A stretch of 64,000 bases of DNA. It comes from Rhopalosiphum padi. Taxonomy: Eukaryota > Arthropoda > Insecta > Hemiptera > Aphididae. The stretch is taken from assembly GCF_020882245.1 (NCBI RefSeq), contig NC_083598.1, positions 10,533,178-10,597,177 of the forward strand. Direction: 5' to 3'. Below the pieces are notes generated by a model. That model did not search any database. It worked only from the letters and a program-made list of their open reading frames with translations, and was not told where the DNA came from. Shown here in pieces: positions 27,901 to 41,200 of this stretch (position 1 is the first letter of the stretch; each line of letters begins with the position of its first letter). Made by a program: the position numbers and the translations under genes.

Positions 27901-30900
27901 TGCAACTTGCGTGCCGAAGAATGTCGTTTTTCGAACGGCCACGACCGTCGTCGTCTCGTGTCGATCGGTCTTCGGGCCACACGAAAACTATATATAAATA
28001 TATATTATCATCATCGTCGTCGTCGTCGTAGAATGTGATTTGAAATGCTACACGCGCACACTCACGCCGGCATCACGTACACACAGGATTACAAAGTGGC
28101 GATTGCAAACTGCGGAAAAATCGATAGCGATATTATTGATATCAATATATTAAAAGCTGACTGCGATATATAGTGAATTAAAATATTATGGTGGCCTAAC
28201 ACTGCGCAGTGGGAGAACGCGGTAATTGCGGTATAGTCTTGGTCTCGGTCGTCGTTGACGTCATCGCGAATATAGTGGCATTATGATGATAGTGTTGTAC
28301 ATAATATATTATCACGATAAAACATAGTTATGGCGGTGGCGTTATATTTATAGTTTGGAATGGACGAAGTAAAAAATTACCTTAAATCATATAAAATATA
28401 ATATTCAGTTGTATATCGCTTTCGTCGAAACGCTATTATACGTGTCACCTCCGTAGATTAGGTTAGGACTGTAACAAATCATCATTTCAACACCAGATTT
28501 ACCTCAAGTTTTCCATTGGAGTACAGCAAGTTACAGCAACTGGACGACTCAACTTAAAATATAAACATCATTGTCAGAAAAACTCCACATTTGATTGGAC
28601 CGCCGAATACGACCGGGTATGACTCGGAATAAATTCTACATAATCACATGATATTAAAGTTATTACAACTGTAAGTACCTACTCGGTACACACTCCAATG
28701 TACGTATCACTTATAAAAATCACTGTTGCCGCCGCTTTTCTGAACTCTGGATCTCTGATCGATGAGCTGCAGTTTTGAATATAATTAATCGGATCTGTTC
28801 GTTATTGACATTGTAAATTACTTACGTGCTTGATGTCGTGGTTTCTTAAGTTATTTATAATTTGTTTACTTACATTGGTAATTAATAATATTTATATTTA
28901 AATAAAAAATTCACCAATAAATTAATTTATATTGTATATGGAGCTGATACCATTATGCTGATAATGATAAATAATGCAACGGTTCTCGTGGAATTATCTA
29001 TGGCGTTTAACGAACAATATACGGAATTGGTAAAATTCGTCTACTCCCCGTTAAAGTAGCGAAGTATTATTGGGTTTCACGATGATAATTCAGTACCTAG
29101 CAACCACGTTGAAAATGTCGGCTTACCGTGAATAGCTGTTAAATTCATCGCCATTAGCAATTCACGGACCAGTAATCGCGCACGGGGATGTGCGAAAACT
29201 GATTAATTATTATCGAGTGTAATAATATAGAGGTATAACGAATTAAGTTCCAACCAAATGGTTTAAACATCCGTTTGACATGATATTTATAAGGATCCGG
29301 TCTACCTGGGGTTCTCTAAATATTAACAATATTATGACGAACCCAGATCGCTCGTCACTTTTATATCATACAACAGCCAACATAAAAATTATAATTTACG
29401 ACCATGTACATAATATATTTATTTAAACGTAATGTCACCGCAGTAAATTATTATATAGTATCGACGGTGGTTCATACGTGTGTATGCATGAGTACGTGCA
29501 TACAAGTGTGCGTGTGTATGTGCTTATGTCTTATACAACAATATTTCTGGTTGTAGTTGTCCACTACAAACGTTTAAAAGTGAAAACTATTGAATGGTAT
29601 TTAGACGAAACAAATATTGCGCAATCCAATATTATTTATTTTTGTAATAATTAATTATATTACGTTTTATGTAACACTACGGTAACGTACGCTGTCGTCG
29701 CGGTGCATACAACCCGACCTACTAGGTTCTATTATGTGCTGCAGTAGGTATGGAACTTATTTTACTCAACGCTTGTAGAAATAGATGAACGCTAAAATAT
29801 TTCCAAGCCTGCAACGAGAACGATGATAATCGGATAATCGCAGTTCGTCACCGGCTTGCATCTATTTATGCGTTTTGAGTTTCCATCTAGTTATAAAATA
29901 TGCATTATTAATTGACTGTGCCGCAAACTCTCTTCGCGTCGCCAATATCTTTGTACCGAACTTTAACGCCGTTTCAATCGATTTACAGGTGAGGAAACGA
30001 AATTCCAAACGTACCTGCCTGTCTGCACACTAAATAATATAATTTCGTCATGCTACACGTGTATACACACACTGTACATTATAACGTCATTATATACGCG
30101 CAAACGCATAGAATATAATTTGCTTATAATAAGAGATTATTATAATATTCTTTTGTTGAAGCCTATAATATTAAAGTATCAGCGGATAATATCAGTATAA
30201 ATGCTAGTATATTATTATAACAACGACATTTATAGTGAAAACCATGTAGTTATTCTAAATATTTTGTTCTTTAATTATTTGCGTGTGCGTACCAATAGAA
30301 ACTGTCCATCTCAAAATAAAACAATGTCAGTACTTATAATTATTTACGTTTGCTTGATGGCATAAACTATTATATACATAGGTATAGTATTTCTTCTCGT
30401 CTTACATAAACATTAGAGTAGTTCGCTCATTTAATGTCCATTATAAGTTACAATATTATATTGTTACAATAACAGTTAATAATTTAACCATATACTATAT
30501 ATAGTATATATACATAAAACATGTGTTTTACTTAATTACCCTATTTCTTAAATAAATTTCCGTATTCAGTATTTAGCGAGTTCATCGAGTTGTTGCACAC
30601 AGCACTTAATGTAGATCAGTCGCTTTTACACTTTGTAGCAGCGTAATTTGTTATATACATTATTGCATCGTTCTTAAATGGTTTATTGACTTTTTAAGTT
30701 TTAGAAATGCATGTACAATGTGTATTACCTATATACAAGCAAGTTAATTAATTGAGCAACTTTCATCATTAACCAACTTTAACGACAAATTATGATTTTG
30801 ATTTTATTTTCTCATCTTATTAGTATTTATGTTCAACAATAAGTCAAAAACTAAACAGCTAAAATTTTAAAACCTAACCTTCATTATAGAACGGTGAAAT

Positions 30901-33900
30901 TATAAATGTTACCTACTTGTTATACTACTTATGTTATAAAATATCTATATTATACATAGGTAATAAATGGCATAATTTGGGAATTAAGTACTTATTTTTA
31001 AAAATATTTTGTGGTTTTCATTTGAATTTTACTTTAAACTTATTTATAGGTACCTACAACCTATCGATACATTTCAGCTGAAAATATTAAATCATATTTA
31101 AAAAAAAAAAATCATAGAATATAATGAAAATTGCACAATGTATAATATATTTGATGTACAAATGAATTGATCATATCATAAGCTCATTTGTCAGCAACCG
31201 AAACATAATTTTGCAAGGTTGTTATTATTTTTTTTTTATCGACAAATTTTAATCTTTGCACAATGAAATTATATAAAAACTTTATTCTAACAAAATCCGA
31301 CAATTTGTCGGTAAAAATATTTTTTTTTGTAAAATTATTGTGCAATGCGGGAATCACACTATTTTATAATTAATAAGTAGTTTTTTATATTTTAAAATAT
31401 AATTATAATTTTTTTTAATTAGGTAATCTTAATATTATTAAGTATAAAAATAACCTTTTCGTTTAGTTTATATTTGTATTTAAATCATATGGTTAAAACG
31501 ATTTACCATAAATGGCATAAATACAAATATAATTATATTATAATTAAAATAATATGTATTTCATAATAAAAACGTTGAAATAATTATTTTGTAATCTCTT
31601 CACGCTATTTGTGTTTAATAATAATAAAAAAAATAAATTCTCATATAATAATTATTATTTTGAAACATAATATACATAAAAATAAATAATAACATTTTAT
31701 GTCTTTAATGATGACTAATAGTAATATAATACAGCATAAGGATTTGTTATTTTATTTATATTTTTATCATTACCAAATTTCAATGATTTTATCATCATAT
31801 TTTTATTTAGCGAACAATAATAAATTCTTTATATGAATTAACAAATCCATTTGAACAATTATTAGTTAAGTATATTGGAGTTTTATTCAATATCAGTGAA
31901 AATAATAGTTTTTAGTAATTTCTAGTAGTTGTTAACGGTGTCTTTATTAATACTATGTCAACGTATGTCATTTTTGATTTAAATTTGTAAATTAAAACAA
32001 AAACTAGTTATTTATAAATATTTGATTTACAAAACATATTTTAAATTAGCTTATAATGGTTAAAATATACTTTCGTGAAATTTACTCTATTCATTATAAT
32101 GTATGTTTCATTTCGAGTCACTTATTTTATATACTAAATTATAATCAATAAAAAATGGAATATGCTATACAGTAATATTTTGAATTTATAACACAATAAT
32201 TTTAATTGATCTATTAATTTGTTTTTACTAAAAAAAACTGATATTAATACATACCAAATTTTTATCGATATGAATTTTAAAAGATTGAATTAATACACCT
32301 AGTTAAAATAATCAAAATCCTTCTTACATTTGTACATTTTATGCAATTGAACGGTGGATAGTTAATAGTTATAAATTAATACATATTTGTAATTACATTA
32401 TCTTGTATACAAATGGTTCTACGCGATTTCCACTGTCATAGTAACAAATATTTTTAAATTTTCTTATTTTAAGCTATCGATGAAAAATGAAAAAAACCAT
32501 TACAGTCAATGTATAAATATATTTAAATGGGAAGAGGTTATTCTTTGTTTTCTGGAAATTATTGATTTACGATTATAGTCGTTCCCTTTTACCGTAAAAT
32601 GATTTAATAATTCAATATTATAAAAATACTGATTTTAAACTTCAACATAACGATAAGTTTAATTAATTTAAAGTTCTATATCATATTTATGATGCAAAAC
32701 ATTTTTTTAAATAGTTTTTTAGGAGTTATCGTAGATTGGGCAGTGCGTGTATGAGGTCCAAACAATACCGGCATGAGAAATATCGTATAGTTTTGTTTAT
32801 CCCAATCAATAATTACATAGGTATTTTAATCAAAATCGATAAACTATATAGTTGTTTATACATATAGTCGACTAGTAGGTGTAGTACATCATCATTATTA
32901 TGTATTGAAGACTCAAAGACATGCAATATTAATAAATTACATTACGGGTCGTGTATATAGCAGGTAGGTAGACACCGTGTTATTATGTAGACTTGGGCGC
33001 TTCTTCGTGTTGTTAACGTGTACGTACACACATGATATGATATGGACGGGGGGTCACACACGATAGTGGAAAAACACATAGACAACTGTGTTATATTATT
33101 CGTCGCTCGGACGAAGAAAGGAAAAAAAAAATGGTGGGGTCCATCGAGGAAGGCATTGTGGTCGATGGCACTGTCGTTCTTTCCTAACCACCACAGTAGT
33201 TACCTATTGTCGTCGGCCGCGGTCCGTCCCCGGTACGTTCACTTCGTGTTTTTTTTTAATTTTATATTTTATATTCGTTTAGTTTATATTTTTTTTTCGT
33301 TGATCGTTTTCGTGCATTCTGTTTTTATTTTTTTTTCGTCGTCTAATAATTATTATTGTCCGTACGGTACAATAAAATATTTCCAGATAAAATCACGTAC
33401 GTGCGTTTTAAATGAAAAATGTGCGTCCAGTGTTTGCCGAATAATTAGTGTCTCCAAATCATATCATCATACGTACTGCATACTCTACACCGCGAACATT
33501 TTCTGCGGTGACTGGACCGTGCACCATCGTTGTCAAAGTTTGTATTTTATTTCTACCAGACCCTCCCCTCTCATAAAAGATTATTTATAATTCGTAATCT
33601 CGTGCCAATCGAGTATTGTGCCGCATAAAAAATATTCCTGTGCGCGATATCGATCTATATATAATATTAATAATTGACATTATTTCATAATCGTTGACCA
33701 ATTTAATAATTATAATATAATGTAATATTGTATCATATAGTAATAATTAGTCGCGATTATTGGTGCACGCGGTGTATACGGCATTGCAAACTACGATTCG
33801 TATTAGGTTTTAATTATTTTTCTGGTCGAACGACAACTGTCAATACGCGACTCCGTGGTGCGAGTCAGTACGCCAAATATTATTGTTATCATTACGCGGG

Positions 33901-36900
33901 AATTGCACTCGCAAAAACCTCGCTCGCTCGTCAATCCGATGGTACTATACGTATCGTTATTTATCGAGTTGGCGTAAAATATAACAACAACTTTAGTAGA
34001 AATCGGTCGTCGGCGGGCGAAAAATGCGATTGGTCTGATGATGACGCGCGTGCGGGGTTTTTCTCCGCCAAAGACGTCATCGTCGGGCGGGTTAAAACCG
34101 ATAAACCGGTTACGCCGTCGCGCGTCGTCCGCGGGTGTGCGCGTGATTTCGAGACCAGACGCGCGTTTTCCGGTAATTGTGACGACGGTCGACGATAGTC
34201 ATCATAATCATAGTATTGCAATTTGCAGTACCTACCACACGATACTATATTATTATCATTGTAGAAATATTGAAATAATAATAACAGCGTAACATTGTAT
34301 ATGCGTATCGTATTTACACGGCATTCGACCGGCGTACGCACGCAGCAGGCGTAGAGGTGTACCTACCCATTACACACAACACTGTCGGTAAATTTATAAT
34401 GTCGCACGTCATGTGTTTCCGATCGGATCCGTCTTGGCAATTTTTCTTTTCCCAAACCGAATGAAAAAAATTAATTTATACGCTCACTACGCAGCGCGCT
34501 GCTGCCGTTCCGCATAGTAATCGCAAGCCATTCCGAAACAAGGTCGTCGTCAGTCGAGTCAGGTTGTGTTGTGTACGAAATATTATCGTAAAGTTACAAA
34601 ACCGTGGTCGGATAAATATGCGCGAGCGCGTGTGTGTATACCTATATATATAATAATATATTACAGGTATATGTATTTTGCCGTTTATTATACGATTATT
34701 GTATTATATTTGCACGGGTAATTTTTGATTGGCCGACGCGAACCCGAGATTATAGTATGCCCGCGGGGCCAGACCGAGAGACGACCACGAAATGGTCGGG
34801 GCCGCGATGACGATATAATAATATACGAATTTTTATTGTTTAATAGTATAATATATACTTAAGTATTAAGCCTCGCTAGTTCGCAATATAATATTTTACT
34901 TGGTTTTTGTTTATATGCGGTATTTTTAGGGTGCGATAACAATATTTTACGAATCTGAACCCTTCGCAAAAATATACGAGTGCAAGCTTATGAATGTTGT
35001 AGAAAAAATAATTCTAAAATATTGTTTCATAATGAATAAATTAGTTTTAAAAAAAATTTCAAATAATTTTCAGGAATATGTATAAATACATGCGATAAAG
35101 AAAATCGGGGATATTGACTAAAATATGTGGAAATATATCTTTACAAATACATTTTGATCATCATTAAGCAGTGTAGTGTATATGTACTTTTTTCTATGAG
35201 CTAGTAAATATGTGTAAATCGGAACCAGCCTCTGTTTGCTGAGTCCACAATTGACGAATGAGTAAATTAACTGCGGGTCCAATAAACGGCAAAAATACTG
35301 TATCTTGTAACAAATTGTCTGACAAGTAGGATACAAAGTTAACAAAAGGAAAATCGGATTGATAAAAATTGGGAATGTGATGCGAACATTAAAATTCATA
35401 ATTTTGTCGTAAATCTACTTATATATTTTGCACGGTTTTTGACCGTCTCGGCTTGCGATGACAACGAAACGTTTAGTACTTATAATATAGTCTCGTAGGT
35501 ACCTACTTGGGTACATTACACGTGTTTCACTGCGCGTAGAATAATAATTGATATATTTATGGAATTTTTCGGATACCTGTTGCAATAACCTGCTTCTGTG
35601 TGTCATTAGATAACCGGCTATACGGAATAGATATTATATAGGTATGTATTATATACATTTTAATCATACCACCACTTGCATGCGACGTGCGGTCAGCAAT
35701 TTTTTTTCTTATGCTGTTAAAACACACGATTTACAAAACAACCCATTCTTAATAGTTTACGCGCCAGTGTGGCTGCTATTATTTCAACTTTATTCTTACA
35801 CCTTTAACCTGCAGCAGACTACTGTTTAGACTCGTGTTGCCAATGTTATTGTAATATTGTATGCCATTGCATTATTACAATCGATTTGTGGCAAATTTTT
35901 ATTTTCGTTAATGAATGTTGATTCTTGATATTGCTTTTTTTGTTCGTAATGTCATCATATTATTAGCCCATGAATCGATTCATGCGATAAATACGTTTCG
36001 CTATTGGATATTTCCATTTTTATAATATAAACATTTAAAGTTTTCTGCTTAAGTTTACGTACAGTTTACCGTTTTCGTATAAAATCTTTTTTGAGGAGTA
36101 ATATATCAATACTGTAAGCCTCTATATATAGTATATACGTTTCATAAATTTCAAAAACAAAAAAGTTTTATTCGATAAGAAAAAAAATAACTCCTCACAT
36201 CGTAGTCTTTTATTAAATATAGCATTGTGTCAGACCGTCATTGTGCTATTTCATACATTTTCTCCGACATAATCTCGCGTGGAATAATTTGGAAAAAGCA
36301 AATACATGTGTATGCGTTTCGGTGACTAATTAAAACTGTGGCTGTTGGCGGGGGTTCAATGAATACAAACAAGTTTTAATAACAAAATATGTTTCGTAAA
36401 CTGTACATATTGTCAAGGTTGAATAGCTCTATAAAGGGCATGTCACATGAATGAAGACGACGTTTTTCGCGCATGTAAACAATGAAAAATGGCACAAATA
36501 CTATTATTGGATATAGGTTACTGTCGTGCGGATAATATTCCAATGATCGGTTATTGTAATCTAATTATTACAATCGATCGCTCTTATAACGAGGTGTATC
36601 CACAACCTACTTTGGTTATTAGCACCCTAATTATTTGTAGATATGTTATTACTTATAAATTATAATATTACCATTGTAATTTTGTAGTCTACTTTGTTGA
36701 AATATTCGTAGAAACTATTGCAAAAGATTCTCACATAATATACACACATAAAATGTGTAATACTACTAACATTGAAATTCCACGCTCGGTTTCAGAAACG
36801 TTAATAAAGATATAAGAAGGACGTGTGAGGAGCTCCATTATCCATTGTCTTAATAATAATATACACAATATAACGTTTCATATTTAATATACTAATGTCG

Positions 36901-38224
36901 CATCATTATGTTTAACTATCATATTTAATTTTTTTTCCAACGACGAAATTGATAACTAAAAACGTCAGTGACCGTGCATCACATATAGCTATATATATTT
37001 AAGTCTATTGAATAATATTATTTATCAAGCATATTGTCATATTTTAAACGACCCTGTATACCGATTAATAATACAAATAATAATAATCTTAAATGGAGTA
37101 ATTTTCACGGATACCTATTATTGTTGTATATCACGGCGCTATTAGAAAACCCAAATTTCAGTTCAGTGTAAAATGACCGGAGCACATCGCCGGAGTTGTC
37201 ATTTTCGGACCGTTGAAGTTTGGCGAGGTCAAGGAAACGCGTACCTATATAAGCCGTACAACGATAATCATAATAATATTATGTGCTATTGCGAAACGAC
37301 GTTGAGGTCGTTCCCGGAACGTCCCGACACGTATCGTTTGATGCGGCGAAAACTCGCTTACGCATAACGGCCATATGCCCATATGACAATAATATTGCAT
37401 TATTTTTATTATGTTGTCCTCACGAGTACTTGTACGAGAAAAAAATAAAACATGATATATACTATAATCGTATTTTCTCTCTTTTTTTATTGCGGGATTT
37501 TATGGGTTTCAGATAGTTTAGGTCGGTAAGACTGAACGACTATATATTACCACGGGATAGTATATAACAGGAGCCAGGAGGAGAGTTGTAGCGATGAGTG
37601 GGTAGGAGAACGGCACAAAGTCAACGCGAACGATTTCGCTACGAGCGGGCGCTGACGCACGCACGCAAAGCCGCAGGGCATAATATTCCCGTTGCGAGAC
37701 GCTCGCTCGTCGTTTCCGGATCGGTCGTTTACATTCACTTTGGATTAGGTAACCCGCGTAATCGGTGTGGCCCACAATCTACAACTGTATGATAATGCTG
37801 TATTATACACCCAGACCATATCGATGTGTAAAATATATGCGGACATAGGCGTGACCAGTGAATACGGTGCAGGTTGCAGCGGAGGCTACACACGCTATCC
37901 CTGTATTATTTAAAGCACCGTAAAAAAAAAACAAATTATATGTATAATACTATGCTGCAAACAATTTTTAACCAACATTTTTGTTTCATATAATTACCTA
38001 TGATTATAAAGTTTTTTTTTACATTAATAATTTATTTTTTACCGACAAAGCATCGTTTAATATTTTTCTCTAAAGTTACTTGTAGTTTGTATGACAAATC
38101 GCATCAATAAGCCAATGGTTAAAAGGTGTATCTTTAATAGTAAGAAAAGACTGAACAATATAGTTTTATCATACATATTATCATGCATGAATTCACTATA
38201 TCTGTGTTTTAACGAGATTGAGTA

Positions 38225-38272
<48 letters not shown>

Positions 38273-41200
38273 CGTCTGTGTAACTGTGTATGTGAGTAAA
38301 AGCACATAATTTACCAAAAATACGTTTTAGGATTATCGTCACCGACTTTCAATAATTAATGATTCTATTTAAAAAAGATAAATTGCTAATTATTATATTA
38401 TATGAATGTACGCCCACTATCCATAAAAATTCGACGTATGAAATTACCCCCTACCAATTCTATCAACCACAATGGTGACAAATATTGAGCTAATGGAAAT
38501 ATTTTGATGCTGGACATTAAATAATATACAGTCATGCGGATATCACGCCTACGTATATCTCGAATTCGAGACGATGTTACTTTGTTTTCGTTTGATTAAT
38601 GTTTTATGAAAACAAAATCAAAACTTTTCATATATTATAATATTATATATGTAACAGGTCTGATACAAATATAATTTGATAAACCATATTATATTACATT
38701 TTGGGAATATACAATATTACTAATGCTAACTCGACAACGTCTAGTCAGTCTCGTGTTCAGGGCTGAAAAATATATTCGCATTCCGACCGCGAATTCTCAA
38801 AATGTAAGGTCAACGCAATCATCATTTTCAAGGTGTACAACTGCTGCTATATGTATCTATTTGCGCTTCGCAGATCGGTCGCTGACGACGGGTTAACGTA
38901 ATGATGTATAAGTACTATTATGTCAAAACGCGTTGACCAAATGTATAACAAACATGTCGCATGACATTCCGAAAACCATACGACTTAATATAGTCGTGTA
39001 TTATAGAAAATCATTTATTTGTTCGTCGGGCCCCGTTAATTACCATATTATTGAGAGAGAAAAAACAACATCCCGAACGTGATAGGTCGTGAATATTGCC
39101 GAATTAGTATTTACATATAATAATATGTAGGTACACTCACGATGAATATTAAAACGTCGTACAGCGCCTCACTAGGAAATAGATTTGTCAACAGATGTAA
39201 GGAAACGATAACATAGACACTTCTGTTTAAGTGTGTGGTTGAGATGTCAGACTATGCGTTTTTTTTATCAAGGTAATACTTAAGGAAGTTTTTTTTAAAT
39301 CGAGTGACTGACCAATCGACCTTTTAGCAGTCTTAGCTATACTAACCGAAACATCCATGGATTCATTTGTGTTTTGATTTTCCGATACACGTAAATGTAA
39401 GTCTTAAATAAAAATTATTTTGATACGATTAGTGGCCGATTGTGATTTCAACGAAAATTCCACGGTAATTGCATACGTGTACCTATCGTACACTGTTGTT
39501 TATTTCAAACATTGCATTGGAAGCGGAATCTCCTTGAACGCTAACAAGACGCGCATAAAATATATTATATCGATTAACACTCGTTAAATACATTCGGAAA
39601 ACGTCGTGTAGGTATACTAGAAAAAATAAAAATAATAATAAAACACAATAGGTAGCGAATGCATGTTTTTCATAATATACAGTCACGAATAATAATGATA
39701 TAACGGCGAACAAGACTAAACATATAATGCCGATTGCTGAACTCTTTGTGTAAGTATAGGTCAATATCGAACGAGTTATAGACTGTCTGTATAGTAAACC
39801 GACTTCGTAGGTATTTTCAATATAATATACGTCTGAACATCTATTTCTGGTATACTATTTAATACCTTTGGACCAACGGGCATTTATTGTTTTCACGCGA
39901 AAACGATTAATAAGATATTATGTTTATTGATTATCTATCTATGTAAATTCCACTTCTTAAACTAAAACATCGATATCATATAAATATAGGGCGTAACTCC
40001 TTTAGAGTTAGTTTCAGCATAGATCTAACGTCGCCACTCACCTCTAAATATAGGTTTATAGGTTTAATTCTAGGCAAAAACTTTTCGCTTTATTAATTAA
40101 ATCAATTCAAAGTTTAATTTTAAATGTTATAATAAATTATATGATATCAAAATAGTATTTAAATTAACTTATATCTTCAAAAACATGTCAGATTCAAGTG
40201 AAAAAGTGGTGGTTGGCGCGTTAATACATTAAGTAAGTACGGGCTCACTAAAGGATCGATAATAACGCCACACAGTAAAACTTATTCGTGACGAGAAAAC
40301 TGTTTTTTTTATGTATAATATACAATCGTTAATAGTATATGATATTATAAAAATATTAATAAACTATCACGGCGCAATCGTGTAAATGAGCTGTGACGGA
40401 GCTGTATGCATTGCAAACTATTAAATTATATATTTGGTGCGTATTATAGGAAACAAACGTTTATTGTAATACGATAACAGTTTATTTATTTAACTTAATC
40501 TTTACTCAATCAGTAAACTTAATCAATGATTACACCTATTCATAACAAGTGTACCTATAAGAATCGATAATTATTGTTAACGTACGATTGTCTTGCATTT
40601 AATACGTATAATATTAATGTGTAAGGAAGTTGTTTCTCGCGTGTGGTCGATCGAAGTATAATATTATAATGATATCTACTCGGATACGATTAAGTGGTAC
40701 AAATTAAAGAAAAACATGCACATTTTTAAACCTGGTGGTAGTGCCTATGGCTACACGTACTTATAGACGTCAGACAAATGTCGTTATTACACCACTCCAT
40801 ATTATGTAGTACACCCTTATGGTCCCATCCCCATATGCTTTATTGTATTAAACTCTGTTTGGAGAACAAAAACAATAATATAAATCTAATTTTTTGGTTT
40901 ATTTATTTTTTCCAACAGAGAAGGAAACGAAGAATCCGGCGGTGGTAAGGCGACGATGACGTCCGGCGTAGGCAATTCTCCGGACGTGGTGGCCATGGAG
41001 CCCCGGAACAGCAACGGTAGCGTCAGCGTGGGAATAGTGGACGGCGGCGGTGGAATCGTCAACCCTGCGTTTCAGCCACCTTCATTGCTCAGCCAACAGA
41101 GCACCGTATGGACGCGCCGCCAGCAGGCCGTTTGCGTTCGACACGCGTTCAAGCACTACGGTTCTGCGAGCAAGCCAAACCACGTGCTAAGCAACCTTAA

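Larger units (their letters stand above)
12954..40918 (+). other. Intron 1, about 28 kb
   Basis: Donor GTGAGT at 12954 and acceptor TTTTTTCCAACAG ending at 40918 bound a 27,965-base intron, by far the longest in the gene. Mostly AT-rich, it contains GC-richer islands near 13.5-13.8, 24.1-25.2, 26.4-29.0, 33.0-34.8 and 37.2-37.9 kb. It also holds a transposon-like element at 20.2-21.7 kb, several microsatellites and a possible alternative first exon at 33.0 kb. Long first introns commonly carry enhancers and alternative promoters; that role here is inference. I see no convincing nested gene. Confidence 0.7.

Noticed and set aside
33042..33590. 182-codon + frame as a stand-alone gene
   Set aside because: The second half is Phe/Ser/Tyr-rich translation of T-rich DNA without a domain; only the first 191 bases are kept, as a hypothetical alternative first exon.
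37173..37367. ATG frame at 37173 as another alternative first exon
   Set aside because: The donor-like GT after GGCGAG would leave phase 1, incompatible with exon 2, which needs phase 2.
38057..38317. Minus-strand frame with a poly-Tyr run
   Set aside because: It is a translation of the (TAA)n microsatellite.
39483..39764. 93-codon minus frame with membrane-like hydrophobic runs
   Set aside because: T-rich codons produce Phe/Leu/Val runs by chance; no family resemblance and no splice context.
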